Below are positions 57,073-64,000 of a DNA stretch of 64,000 nucleotides, piece by piece. Source of the DNA: Leptolyngbyaceae cyanobacterium RM1_1_2 (GTDB taxonomy: Bacteria; Cyanobacteriota; Cyanobacteriia; Phormidesmidales; Phormidesmidaceae); assembly GCA_012032345.1 (NCBI GenBank), contig JAAUQI010000002.1:1-64000 (forward strand). The letters are read 5' to 3'. How positions within the stretch are numbered: the first letter of the stretch is position 1; every line of letters starts with the position of its first letter. The position numbers were made by a program, and so were the translations under genes. The notes under the pieces are model-generated. The model ran no database searches. It was not told the DNA's origin and saw nothing but the letters and a program-made list of their open reading frames with translations.

Positions 57073-57924
57073 CTAGGCGATCGCCAGTACAGGCTGGCGC
57101 AGACCGGGTATCTGCCGTCCCACAGCTTCAGCAATGGGTCGGAGGCTATGCACTAGCGCTACCATCTCTTCGAGAGACAGCGCTTGGCGGGCATCAGAGA
57201 CCGATTTTTCGGGTTCGGGATGACACTCAATGATTAGACCGTCTGCGCCCGCTGCGATCGCTGCTTTAGCCAAATTGGGCACTAGCTCTCGCTTACCTGC
57301 CGCATGGCTGGGATCTACAATCACAGGTAAATGGGTAATCTGCTTGAGGGCGACGACCGCACCGAGATCTAACACATTGCGCGTGTAGTTATCAAAGCTG
57401 CGAATGCCGCGCTCACACAGCACGACGTTGGCATTACCGTGGCTGACAATATATTCAGCCGCCATCACAAATTCTTCAATCGTGGCGGCAAGACCGCGCT
57501 TGAGCAAAACTGGCTGGCGGGTTTTCCCTAGCGCTTTGAGCAAATCAAAGTTTTGCATGTTGCGGCTGCCAACCTGGAGCATATCAGCTTGGGCGGCAAT
57601 GGCCTTAATCTGAGCGATCGCCATCACCTCAGTCACCACTGGAAGGCGGAAGCGCTGACGAATATCATCCAAAATAGCAAGCCCCGCATTTCCCATGCCC
57701 TGAAACGAATAAGGAGAAGTGCGGGGCTTGAAAACGCCACCTCGCAGGGCCTGTACTGACCCGGCTAGCTGGGTAGCAACCTGCTCCATCTGGGTCAGGC
57801 TCTCAACCGTACAGGGGCCACCGATAATTAGTAACTCGTCTCCGCCTACCGTGATTTCGTGACCCAAATCAATTGAGGTCTGGTGGGCGGGATGAGACTT
57901 AGCGATCAGTTTTGCGTCTTTCAT
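57073..57924 (-). CDS. aroF: 3-deoxy-7-phosphoheptulonate (DAHP) synthase, type I-beta
   Basis: A 283-residue enzyme that joins phosphoenolpyruvate and erythrose 4-phosphate, the entry step to Phe, Tyr and Trp. Catalytic features: IIGGPCTVESLTQ (about residues 34-46), LRGGVFKPRTSPYSFQG, VLLKRGLAAT, CERGIRSFD, PVIVDPSHAAGKR and IIECHPEPEKSVSD. It is of the I-beta (KDO8P-like) type. Members with a ferredoxin-like (ACT-like) N-terminal domain run about 330-360 residues; here only about 30 residues precede the barrel, so that allosteric domain is absent. The gene is preceded by a long leader with two aromatic peptides and alternative hairpins (57966-58225). Confidence 0.92.
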   Translation of the reverse strand: MKDAKLIAKSHPAHQTSIDLGHEITVGGDELLIIGGPCTVESLTQMEQVATQLAGSVQALRGGVFKPRTSPYSFQGMGNAGLAILDDIRQRFRLPVVTEVMAIAQIKAIAAQADMLQVGSRNMQNFDLLKALGKTRQPVLLKRGLAATIEEFVMAAEYIVSHGNANVVLCERGIRSFDNYTRNVLDLGAVVALKQITHLPVIVDPSHAAGKRELVPNLAKAAIAAGADGLIIECHPEPEKSVSDARQALSLEEMVALVHSLRPIAEAVGRQIPGLRQPVLAIA

Positions 57925-57965
57925 AAGAATCCTTGCGGTAAGTTGTGAACTGAAATTAAGGCATT

Positions 57966-57997
57966 AAAAAACCCGAAGCTTTGGGCAGGCTCCGGGT
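57966..57997 (-). terminator. Attenuator 2 terminator before aroF
   Basis: On the minus strand ACCCGGA (57997-57991) pairs with TTCGGGT (57977-57971), 7 bp with one G-U and a 13-base loop, followed by a run of six T (57971-57966). It lies 41 bases before the aroF start. Its 5' arm is also the 3' strand of antiterminator 2. Confidence 0.7.
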
Positions 57998-58034
57998 CAG
58001 AAAAGCGCACAATGGCCTTCTCACCCGGAGCCTG
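57986..58034 (-). promoter_or_regulatory. Attenuator 2 antiterminator helix
   Basis: CAGGCTCCGGGT (58034-58023) pairs perfectly with ACCCGGAGCCTG (57997-57986), 12 bp, extendable by GGG/CCC beyond a one-base bulge. It uses the same ACCCGGA needed by the terminator, so the two folds exclude each other. The stop codon of leader peptide 2 lies at the end of its 5' strand. Confidence 0.7.
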
Positions 58035-58086
58035 TCCCGGTGTAAAAAAAGCCAAAAAACCAATTTTGAGCGCTGTGGACTGTCAT
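58021..58086 (-). CDS. Aromatic leader peptide 2
   Basis: A 21-codon ORF with ATG at 58086 and TGA at 58023-58021. It contains QNWFFGFFYTG: Trp, four Phe and Tyr within seven residues. The TGA falls in the 5' strand of antiterminator 2. In the classic model a ribosome stalled at uncharged aromatic codons leaves this strand free to form the antiterminator, while one that reaches the stop masks it and the terminator forms. T-runs encode Phe by default, but Trp and Tyr in the same run make chance less likely. No strong ribosome site is visible. Confidence 0.65.
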   Translation of the reverse strand: MTVHSAQNWFFGFFYTGTGSG

Positions 58087-58106
58087 GATTTGCGTCAGGC
58101 TTTAGT

Positions 58107-58138
58107 AAAACAAAAACCGCAGAGCAGCCTCTGCGGTT
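58107..58138 (-). terminator. Attenuator 1 terminator
   Basis: AACCGCAGAG (58138-58129) pairs with CTCTGCGGTT (58124-58115) around a GCTG loop, a perfect 10-bp stem, followed by TTTGTTTT. It is the strongest intrinsic terminator in the window. It could also end transcripts from DUF1816 upstream, but its 5' arm overlaps the antiterminator 1 strand by four bases. Confidence 0.78.
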
Positions 58139-58181
58139 CACAAGAAGGTATACGACAGCTTGGCGTCACCCCTCGTGAACC
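58135..58181 (-). promoter_or_regulatory. Attenuator 1 antiterminator helix
   Basis: GGTTCACGAGGGGTG (58181-58167) can pair with the strand TACCTTCTTGTGAACC (58150-58135), about 15-16 continuous base pairs including four or five G-U, around a loop of about 15 bases. The GUGAACC end overlaps the AACC of the terminator 1 stem, so both folds cannot be complete at once. The TGA of leader peptide 1 lies within its 5' strand. Confidence 0.6.
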
Positions 58182-58225
58182 TTGATAAAAAACCAAAAAT
58201 AAAATCGGCCTGCGGCTTTTTGCAT
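58166..58225 (-). CDS. Aromatic leader peptide 1
   Basis: A 19-codon ORF with ATG at 58225 and TGA at 58168-58166. It contains GRFYFWFFIK: four Phe, one Tyr and one Trp in six consecutive codons. The stop lies inside the 5' strand of antiterminator 1. The arrangement (aromatic run, stop within strand 2, terminator downstream) repeats that of leader 2. A possible promoter ends about 26 bases upstream of the ATG, which would give a very short 5' end, as usual for leader transcripts. Confidence 0.6.
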   Translation of the reverse strand: MQKAAGRFYFWFFIKVHEG

Positions 58226-58250
58226 TGTGAAAAAAAATCTACCTGGCCTT

Positions 58251-58280
58251 AAGGTAACAGGGGTGATTCTAAAGCGTCAA
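58251..58280 (-). promoter_or_regulatory. Candidate aroF promoter
   Basis: On the minus strand TTGACG (58280-58275) and TACCTT (58256-58251) are separated by 18 bases. The -35 is good and the -10 weak. It would start transcription just upstream of leader peptide 1. Not proven. Confidence 0.35.
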
Positions 58281-58404
58281 CTCCCCCCACAGGTAATTAA
58301 GACTGCGATCTGCTCCCGCCCCGCTTCCTAGTAAGGCATAGAGCAGATACAAGAACTGCCTAAGGGGCGATCTGTGCTCACCTATCTGGCTAGCAGCGTG
58401 GTTC

Positions 58405-58716
58405 TCACCGAAGCTGTAGTGCAGAAACGCTGTCTATTTGCGTTAGTCGCTGCTTAGCAGTTTCGCCCTCAATGGTCAGCTCTGGTGGATTGCCCTGAAC
58501 CAGGGTTGGCGGAAATACCCTGGCCCCCTCAGCACTGAGATCGTCTATGTAGCCCGCTTGATGACGCTGCGCCTCCTGAGGAGACGCAAATGGCCCAAAG
58601 TAGTAAATGCAGGTAGGCTGATCGGTAATAATTTGCAGCCACCAAGGCTGAGTCACCGTGTCTGACTCACCGGCTAGTTTGGAAAAAAAGTTCCTAAGAG
58701 CGCCAATTAGAGACAT
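58405..58716 (-). CDS. DUF1816 protein
   Basis: A 103-residue protein. The DUF1816 core, PWWLQIITDQPTCIYYFGPFAS followed by EAQRHQAGYIDDLSAEGA, occupies about residues 24-68. This short domain is nearly restricted to cyanobacteria; some relatives are attached to phycobilisome-related or stress proteins. The N-terminal ALRNFFSKLAG is an amphipathic helix. Function unknown. It lies upstream of the aroF leader on the same strand. Confidence 0.75.
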   Translation of the reverse strand: MSLIGALRNFFSKLAGESDTVTQPWWLQIITDQPTCIYYFGPFASPQEAQRHQAGYIDDLSAEGARVFPPTLVQGNPPELTIEGETAKQRLTQIDSVSALQLR

Positions 58717-59025
58717 AAAAGAATCCCCAGTTTTTTATAGCTTTTACGACTGTTAAAGACTTAATCGTATTAAGCAAGCGTCAGCTTAATACATTATTTT
58801 CTAGATTTTCTAGAAAAAATATAAAGTTTGTGAGGGTACAGCGAGGACATAGCTTTGGCATTGAGCAATCTTAAATTGCTCTTGGCTATATTGTAACGGC
58901 ATAAACTGACAGAGGCCGCACGGGGAGTCTGACCGTAGTAAACCACCTGTGCGGCTGCAAAAACTCCCTCTAGTGATAGGTTAGCTTAAGCAAAATCTCT
59001 GAAAATTTTTGAGGATCTTTGGAGT
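58717..59025. other. Intergenic region with small hairpins
   Basis: 309 bases between the SDR stop and DUF1816 start. Hairpins: GAGCAAT/ATTGCTC (58863-58881) and GCCGCAC/GTGCGGC (58915-58955). Neither is followed by a T-run on the minus strand. No gene seen. Confidence 0.45.
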
Positions 59026-59883
59026 TCAAGCCCCGACGACAACGCCACCGTTTGGGTGTAGCACCTGTCCCGTCATATAAGAGGAGTCTTCAGAAGCCAG
59101 AAAGACAAAGCAGGTGGCAACTTCGACGGGCTGTCCGGGGCGCTTCATGGGTACTTGCTTGCCAAATCCTTCCACCTCCTCGGCTGGCATAGCATCAGGA
59201 ATAAACGGTGTCCAGATCGGCCCAGGTGCTACGCCATTGACACGGATGCCTTTTTCCAGCATGGGCTGGGCTAGAGAACGAGTCAGCGCCAAAATAGCGC
59301 CCTTAGTCGTGGAGTAGCTTAAAAGAGAAGCGTTGCCCTTATAAGCATTGATAGAAGTGGTATTGATGATCGTACTGCCCTCTTTCATATGAGGCAGCGC
59401 GAATTTTGTGAAGTAAAAAAACGAAAAGACATTGGTGCTAAAAATACTGCCCAAGCGAGCCGCGTCAATATCTTCAATGCTTTCCATGTACTGCTCGGCA
59501 GCGTTGTTAATCAGGATGTCTAGCTGACCAAATTCTTGAATTGTCTTTTCAACCGCTTCCTGGCAAAACTGTTCGCGGCTAATGTCGCCTGGGATAATTA
59601 AGCAGCGACGCCCCTGAGCCTGGACTAAGCGCTGTGTTTCTTGCGCATCTTCGTGCTCATTGAGATAGACAATAGCAATATCAGCCTCTTCCTTGGCGTA
59701 GAGAACAGCTACAGAGCGACCAATACCGCTATCCCCCCCGGTAATCAGCGCTACTTTGCCTTTGAGCTTGCCGCTGCCGCGATAGCTGTCGCGGTCGTAC
59801 TGGGGCTTGGGCGTCATCTCCGATTCATGGGCGGGCTGTTTGTCTTGACTCTGGGCGGGAATCTGGTCGGCGGAAATAGCCAT
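59026..59883 (-). CDS. SDR-family oxidoreductase, general-stress (YhdF/YghA) type
   Basis: A 285-residue short-chain dehydrogenase. NAD(P) motif ALITGGDSGIGRSVAVLYAKE, the NNAAEQ motif, catalytic Ser in TTSINAYKG and the YSTTKGAIL pair (Tyr-x3-Lys), then GPIWTPF. The long N-terminal arm (QPAHESEMTPKPQYDRDSYRGSGKLKGK) is characteristic of the stress-induced SDR subgroup. The ATG at 59883 follows AGGAGA; a longer frame to 59952 lacks support. Substrate unknown. Confidence 0.88.
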   Translation of the reverse strand: MAISADQIPAQSQDKQPAHESEMTPKPQYDRDSYRGSGKLKGKVALITGGDSGIGRSVAVLYAKEEADIAIVYLNEHEDAQETQRLVQAQGRRCLIIPGDISREQFCQEAVEKTIQEFGQLDILINNAAEQYMESIEDIDAARLGSIFSTNVFSFFYFTKFALPHMKEGSTIINTTSINAYKGNASLLSYSTTKGAILALTRSLAQPMLEKGIRVNGVAPGPIWTPFIPDAMPAEEVEGFGKQVPMKRPGQPVEVATCFVFLASEDSSYMTGQVLHPNGGVVVGA

Positions 59884-60217
59884 ACTTTCGGAGTCTCCTG
59901 AATATCTTTGCTTTGCTAGGTGTGGTGGATCTAATCGCAGCAGCAATGGCAAGCTTACGATTGGCCGAATAGCTTTGCTTTACGCTAACGAGAAGACACT
60001 CAGGAGTTAATCAATCTCAGGGGAGAAGCTAAAGACTTTGTACCTCAGCCTTTAGGCAGGTGTTACCTAAAACTACTGGCAGGTGTCGCTAGCCACTAAT
60101 CAGCATCGGTAATCTCTACGTCAAAAGCCGTGAAATCCTCTCGTGGCTTGAGATAGCACTGCTAAGCTTGGCGTCATAATAGAGATTAGAAGACTCTAAA
60201 ACTTTTAATACAATTCA

Positions 60218-60592
60218 ATGCGTATTCAACCTTCCACGCTGATTCATTTAGGCTTTGGCAAGTACGTTCGTTCCGATCAGGTTACGGCTGTTGTCCCCCT
60301 TGAAGGATCAGAACGAGGGCCTGGGCAGCGCACCCTGGTTTATCTAGAGGGCCATAGCCAGCCCATTGTCGCTTCTCGGGCTGACGGTTCGCTGATTCGA
60401 GATCTGGTACAAGATCCCTACGAAGTCACTCAGGGCCGGCAGCAGCAGGAAATTTTGGCAGACCTACTCAGCGATCTAGGCGGCGTTAATGCGACTGTCC
60501 GCCGCATCTGCCGAGATCAGGGCGGCTTAGATCTAGACCGGCTAGAGCGCCGTATTCATGACGTAGTCGATGAACTACCTCAGGCTGCCTAA
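60218..60592 (+). CDS. RemA-like (DUF370) regulator
   Basis: A 124-residue protein. The N-terminal half (STLIHLGFGKYVRSDQVTAVVPLEG, TLVYLEGHSQPIVASRADGSLIRDL) resembles RemA/DUF370, a DNA-binding regulator of biofilm matrix genes in Bacillus; cyanobacterial relatives carry a C-terminal extension, as here (NATVRRICRDQGGLDLDRLERRI). It probably acts as an oligomeric DNA-binding or nucleoid-type factor; targets unknown. Upstream 59884-60217 (334 bases) holds no other gene that I see. Confidence 0.6.
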   Translation: MRIQPSTLIHLGFGKYVRSDQVTAVVPLEGSERGPGQRTLVYLEGHSQPIVASRADGSLIRDLVQDPYEVTQGRQQQEILADLLSDLGGVNATVRRICRDQGGLDLDRLERRIHDVVDELPQAA

Positions 60593-60605
60593 AAACTACT
60601 GTGGG

Positions 60606-61934
60606 CTAGAGACCCCCGACAAATCGGCCAGCACTCAAAATCTGACGGGGGTCAAACTGCTGCTTGAGCTGACACATAATTTCCAGGGCGCTACCCGTGT
60701 ATCCCCAGGTGTCTATCTGTTCTTTAAGTTCAGCCGGAGCCTGCAGCAGGGTGAGAAATCCGCCGAGAGCTTCACAGCGCGATCGCAGTTGCAAAACTGT
60801 TTCAGCGGCGATCGCACCCGTCAGCCTCAGCGTACCTAGACCACTACCGGCGTGCAGTCGTCCCATTGCCTGTACTCCGCTAGCCTGATTCAGCTGCTCA
60901 ATGACCGCTAGCACCACAGCGGCGCTAGCAGGAGGAACGCCTAGCTTACAGCCCAACGCTGTCAATCTATCGTCTGCACCCGGCCACAAAACTGTCTGAA
61001 TCTGCTGCCAAAAGTGGCTGTCAGCGTCAGCAGTCAGTGAATGAGTCTGTAGCCCTAGTTTTTGACCCAGTGCAGTCAACTGCTCTACCTGGGCCGCAAC
61101 GCCTGCCTGAATTGTTTGCAGCCGCACCGCCAGTCCGGCAGCGGCTGTATATTCCAGCGCCGCCACTAGCTCGGCTGAGAGCAAGTCTAAGCTCACAGGG
61201 GTCAGCACTGAGGCTTTGATAGTCTGGCAGATCTGGGCGATCGCCGCTAGTTCTCCAGTCACTAAGACGGTCTGAGAGGTTTCTGGCAGCGGGTAGGTGC
61301 GAAACGTAACCTGCGAAATTGCAGCTAGGCTGCCATAAGAACCCGTTAGCAGCTTCATCAAGTCATAACCCGCCACATTTTTGACCACATTGCCGCCGGC
61401 CCTGGCTATTTGCCCATCATGACGCACAAAGCGCAGGCCAATCAGTAGATCGCGGACACCGCCATAGCGCTGCCGCAGGGCACCTGTGTCCGCTGTTGCC
61501 ACAATCCCACCCAAGGTTGCCTGATGGCAGCAGATGGGATCAAGGGGCAGAAACTGTTGGGTAGCCCGCAGGGTAGCCTGTAACCTGGCAAAGGCAAGCC
61601 CCGCCTCAGCCGTTACAACCAGATCTCCGACCGCATGGCTAAGTAAGCGATTGAGCCGAGCCATACTGATGACAACGTCGATACCAGGGGCTAACCCGCC
61701 CCAGCTAAGCTTGCTAGCCTGCCCCATAAGTAAAACTCGCCAGCAGTTTTTATGGGCGCAGCTGATCACGCCTGCTAGCTCGTCTTCAGATTGAGGATAG
61801 ACAGCGCAGGGAAGAGAAGAACTGGCCGCGATCGCCCCTTGAATTTGGCTTTGCAAGGCGGATTCAAGCTGTTCCCACCCCATCACCTGCTGAGGCGTTA
61901 ATAAAGATTCGAGCTGCCGAGCGATCGCGGCCAT
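60606..61934 (-). CDS. GlcE-like FAD-binding oxidoreductase
   Basis: About 442 residues from the ATG at 61934. The FAD-binding PCMH fold shows AVYPQSEDELAGVISCAHKN, GQASKLSWGGLAPGIDVVIS and LGGIVATADTGALRQRYGGVRDLLIG, with NVVKNVAGYDLMKLLTGSYGSLAAI, the signature of glycolate oxidase subunit GlcE. The usual GlcD and GlcF partners are not next to it. The frame is open to 62024 (TTG), overlapping the GST stop by 8 bases, but conserved sequence begins near the ATG chosen. It may work with distant subunits in photorespiratory glycolate oxidation. Confidence 0.8.
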   Translation of the reverse strand: MAAIARQLESLLTPQQVMGWEQLESALQSQIQGAIAASSSLPCAVYPQSEDELAGVISCAHKNCWRVLLMGQASKLSWGGLAPGIDVVISMARLNRLLSHAVGDLVVTAEAGLAFARLQATLRATQQFLPLDPICCHQATLGGIVATADTGALRQRYGGVRDLLIGLRFVRHDGQIARAGGNVVKNVAGYDLMKLLTGSYGSLAAISQVTFRTYPLPETSQTVLVTGELAAIAQICQTIKASVLTPVSLDLLSAELVAALEYTAAAGLAVRLQTIQAGVAAQVEQLTALGQKLGLQTHSLTADADSHFWQQIQTVLWPGADDRLTALGCKLGVPPASAAVVLAVIEQLNQASGVQAMGRLHAGSGLGTLRLTGAIAAETVLQLRSRCEALGGFLTLLQAPAELKEQIDTWGYTGSALEIMCQLKQQFDPRQILSAGRFVGGL

Positions 61935-62016
61935 CAAAAGTTTTGATCTAGACGAACCCACTCCAGTGTACGCTCTCATTCTACCCACGCCGCAAAAATC
62001 ATGGGTTTCAGCAAAT

Positions 62017-62814
62017 CTAGTCAATGCTAATAGACTGGGGGCCGGGGCCGACGGTTTCTACCGCAGCCGGAATCCGAACTTCTCGGTAGTCTGCGTAGAG
62101 GCGATCGCGCCAGCTAAAGAAAGGACGATAGGCCGGATCATCTGCCAGACCCGGTACGCCCCTACCGCAGATACCCACTGGTAGATCAACATACTGCTGG
62201 TCAGGAAACTTGAGATACATCGACAAGCCAGCTACAGCAAAGTCGGCCAGGGTGGGCTGGTCGCCGAGCAAATAGGGGCTTTCCTGCAGCAGCAGACACA
62301 GCGCTTCTAAATTTTGCTGTAAAACAACATGAGCTGTTTTAACCGCATCTGCGCCAAAGCCCATGCCAGTTCCCAACAGGTTCAGCACGTCTCCGGGTAC
62401 AGAACTCACCAGATTTTTGAGCAGTTCAGGAGTTGAAGCGGGCAGCAGCGAAGCCCGAAAGTTAGGATGCTGGTTAAAAGCCCCAATCATGGCTGTACGA
62501 GCGTTAAGCCCAATTGATTCATCCGCCCAGGCTTCCATCATCAGGCACAGCCCCTGCGCCCTAGCCGCAGTTGGAACAATAGACCGCTGAGGATATTTTT
62601 CTTCCAAATACTTTGCGATCGCCGTTGAGTCTGGAATCACCTCATTGTCATCTTTGAGCACAGGGACTTGCCGCTGACCCGATAGGCGATAGAGATCAAT
62701 TTGCCCAATGCCCGGTGTCACTTCAACTTTACGATAGGCTAGCTGCTTGTAGTCCAAAATAAGGCGAACTTTTTCGCTGTAGTGAGATCCTTCAAACTGA
62801 TACAGTTCCAGCAT
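62017..62814 (-). CDS. Glutathione S-transferase family protein
   Basis: A 265-residue two-domain GST. The thioredoxin-like N domain reads LELYQFEGSHYSEKVRLILDYK, with SGQRQVPVLKDDNEVIPDSTAIAKYLEEKYP (cis-Pro and the glutathione-binding DS pair). The C-terminal helical domain carries YLLGDQPTLADFAVAGLSMYL. The ATG at 62814 follows TGGAGAAG; a GTG 15 bases upstream is weaker. Substrate unknown. It precedes the glcE-like gene, possibly in one transcript. Confidence 0.85.
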   Translation of the reverse strand: MLELYQFEGSHYSEKVRLILDYKQLAYRKVEVTPGIGQIDLYRLSGQRQVPVLKDDNEVIPDSTAIAKYLEEKYPQRSIVPTAARAQGLCLMMEAWADESIGLNARTAMIGAFNQHPNFRASLLPASTPELLKNLVSSVPGDVLNLLGTGMGFGADAVKTAHVVLQQNLEALCLLLQESPYLLGDQPTLADFAVAGLSMYLKFPDQQYVDLPVGICGRGVPGLADDPAYRPFFSWRDRLYADYREVRIPAAVETVGPGPQSISID

Positions 62815-63069
62815 AATAATCTTCTCCACTCAGACTCTGTGCTATTTCACTAGCCAAACATAGCGCAGAGTCTACCAGTTTCCTGGAGACAGCGTAAAAA
62901 TCTATCTTTAGATAAAACTGCTTTTGGTAACAGCAGTCCTCAATCTTTTGAGGAGAGAAGGCGTTGTGAAGAAGGGCTGCTTCTATAAAATTCCTTTCAC
63001 AATTCAAACAGAACAGTTACAGAGTCATTCTCAACTTTTGCTGATTTAGGTCAAGCAGTTTTTCTTTGC

Positions 63070-64000
63070 CTACAGTTTTGGGACAACTGAAACCGTAGAC
63101 ACCTCTTCTGCTAGCTGCGGCAGGCTAACGACATAGCGGTAGCCACTTTCGATGGAACCTTGCAGAGCCAAAGTACCTCCATGCATTTCAGTAAGCTGTC
63201 GGCTGAGCAAAAGTCCTAAACCTTCGCGGGAAATATCTGACTTGGCCGTCTCAGTGTCTGCTGTCAGCATTTGAGCATTCGCTTCCAGACTCAGATCATA
63301 GCTAGAGTGAACCAATAGGCTGCGGCCAGACTCCAGACTGGAGTCGCTTGAGATTGCTAACAGCTGATCAAGAGATAATACTGACTGTGACAGTCCTTCA
63401 CCTAGCCAGGGATGAGAAAACCAAACGGCTAAATTCAGACGATCGCCTTTGCGGGAGATATGAATTCTAACAGTGCCTCCTTCACTAGACAGTTGAATAA
63501 CGCTGTAAATCAGATGGTAGATTAGCTGCTTGATTTTGCTTTTATCCAAAATCCAAATTCGAGATCCCGGTTCGGTTGTCAAACTAATACTTTGAGCTTG
63601 CTGCTGAGCCAGCGGGTCTAGGCTGCTAACGGCTTGCTGAGCCAGCATTTCAACATCTGCTGGTGCCAAGTTAAGCTGACGATAGTCCTCTTGAAAGGTA
63701 CCTAGCCCAATAATTTCGTCCATCAGGTTGAGAACAGTTTGGCTGCTATCACGAATAATGTCTGCATATTCTTTTTGCTTCTCCGTCAGAGGCCCGTAAA
63801 TTTTACGGCTGAGCATACTAGCCATGCCCATAATTGAGGTCAAAGGATTACGCAGTTCCTGGGTCAGCTGACCAATTAGCTCAATACGTACTGCATTAAT
63901 TGTGGACTGCAAAGACGTCTCAGCCTTGGGGCGAGAATTTAAGGACGATGCTTGAGAAACTGACTGGAAGAGGCGATCGCGCTCAAATTCGCTAATACTC
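63070..64000 (-). CDS. Histidine-kinase-like protein with Gln in place of the catalytic His, partial
   Basis: The frame is open through the right edge, so the N terminus lies outside the window; an internal TTG at 63912 is not the real start. The visible 300 residues hold a HisKA-like dimerisation helix and a HATPase-like domain. The H-box reads QLTQELRNPLTSIMGMASML: where SHELRTPL has the phosphorylated His, there is Gln. The ATPase part is also divergent: the N box is HLIYSVIQLSSEG without the usual Asn, no clear DxGxG is visible, and only the G2-like GLGLLLSRQL remains. It is probably a pseudokinase acting by binding partners. Confidence 0.75.
   Translation of the reverse strand, partial: SISEFERDRLFQSVSQASSLNSRPKAETSLQSTINAVRIELIGQLTQELRNPLTSIMGMASMLSRKIYGPLTEKQKEYADIIRDSSQTVLNLMDEIIGLGTFQEDYRQLNLAPADVEMLAQQAVSSLDPLAQQQAQSISLTTEPGSRIWILDKSKIKQLIYHLIYSVIQLSSEGGTVRIHISRKGDRLNLAVWFSHPWLGEGLSQSVLSLDQLLAISSDSSLESGRSLLVHSSYDLSLEANAQMLTADTETAKSDISREGLGLLLSRQLTEMHGGTLALQGSIESGYRYVVSLPQLAEEVSTVSVVPKL

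Noticed and set aside
57956-58141. 61-codon minus-strand frame across the aroF leader
   Set aside because: It runs through both attenuator hairpins in another frame and is Arg/Leu-rich without homology; the aromatic ORFs explain the region better.

Overview
This 64 kb window comes from the chromosome of a cyanobacterium, most likely a filamentous Leptolyngbya-like lineage. The evidence is the very dense HIP1 octamer (GCGATCGC), a CrtD-type carotenoid desaturase, a group 2 sigma factor, cyanobacterial families of unknown function (DUF3318, DUF1816, DUF2294), a Psb35-like one-helix protein, an Rcp1-like response regulator and many two-component proteins. Species cannot be fixed from the sequence alone.

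Layout. 1-0.26 kb: tail of a decayed IS5-type transposase. 0.3-9.4 kb: a minus-strand locus with a two-partner secretion transporter (TpsB), a large haemagglutinin-like exoprotein (TpsA) and a signal-peptide-bearing TPR-CHAT protease coupled to TpsA. 9.8-15.4 kb: an RNA methyltransferase, a Nudix hydrolase and a complete carbohydrate/osmolyte ABC importer. 15.5-20.5 kb: a four-gene phosphorelay cluster (PAS kinase, Rcp1-like regulator, two receiver-kinase hybrids). 21-28.7 kb: DUF2294, a NarL-type regulator, the Psb35-like protein, a sigma factor, a glycine-zipper stress protein, CrtD, DUF3318 and a TVP38 protein. 28.7-34 kb: SelO, MscL and an unusual regulator/polyferredoxin fusion. 34-35 kb: two truncated IS elements. 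35.3-44 kb: Ndk, TerC, an EVE protein, TsaE, a ParA ATPase, Ppx and SdhC/SdhA. 44-48 kb: a decaying accessory island (broken MNT/HEPN and VapBC pairs, Uma2, an orphan ParD, HTH and CHAT relics, short repeats) that ends at tRNA-Gly(CCC). 48-56.5 kb: an RND efflux pair, an HD phosphohydrolase, an AI-2E-type exporter and an orphan peptide-type ABC permease. 56.6-64 kb: a frameshifted lipoprotein, a DAHP synthase with an elaborate leader, DUF1816, an SDR stress oxidoreductase, a RemA-like regulator, a GlcE-like oxidase, a glutathione transferase and part of a histidine kinase whose catalytic His is replaced.

The most striking find is the 300-base leader of the DAHP synthase gene (first step of aromatic amino acid synthesis). 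It contains two consecutive short ORFs, one with the run FYFWFF and one with WFFGFFY. Each stop codon lies inside the first strand of a strong antiterminator helix, and each helix competes with an intrinsic terminator followed by a T-run. This reads as a tandem peptide-leader (ribosome-mediated) attenuator. The enzyme itself seems to lack the N-terminal regulatory domain common in its relatives, so control may have moved from the protein to the leader RNA.
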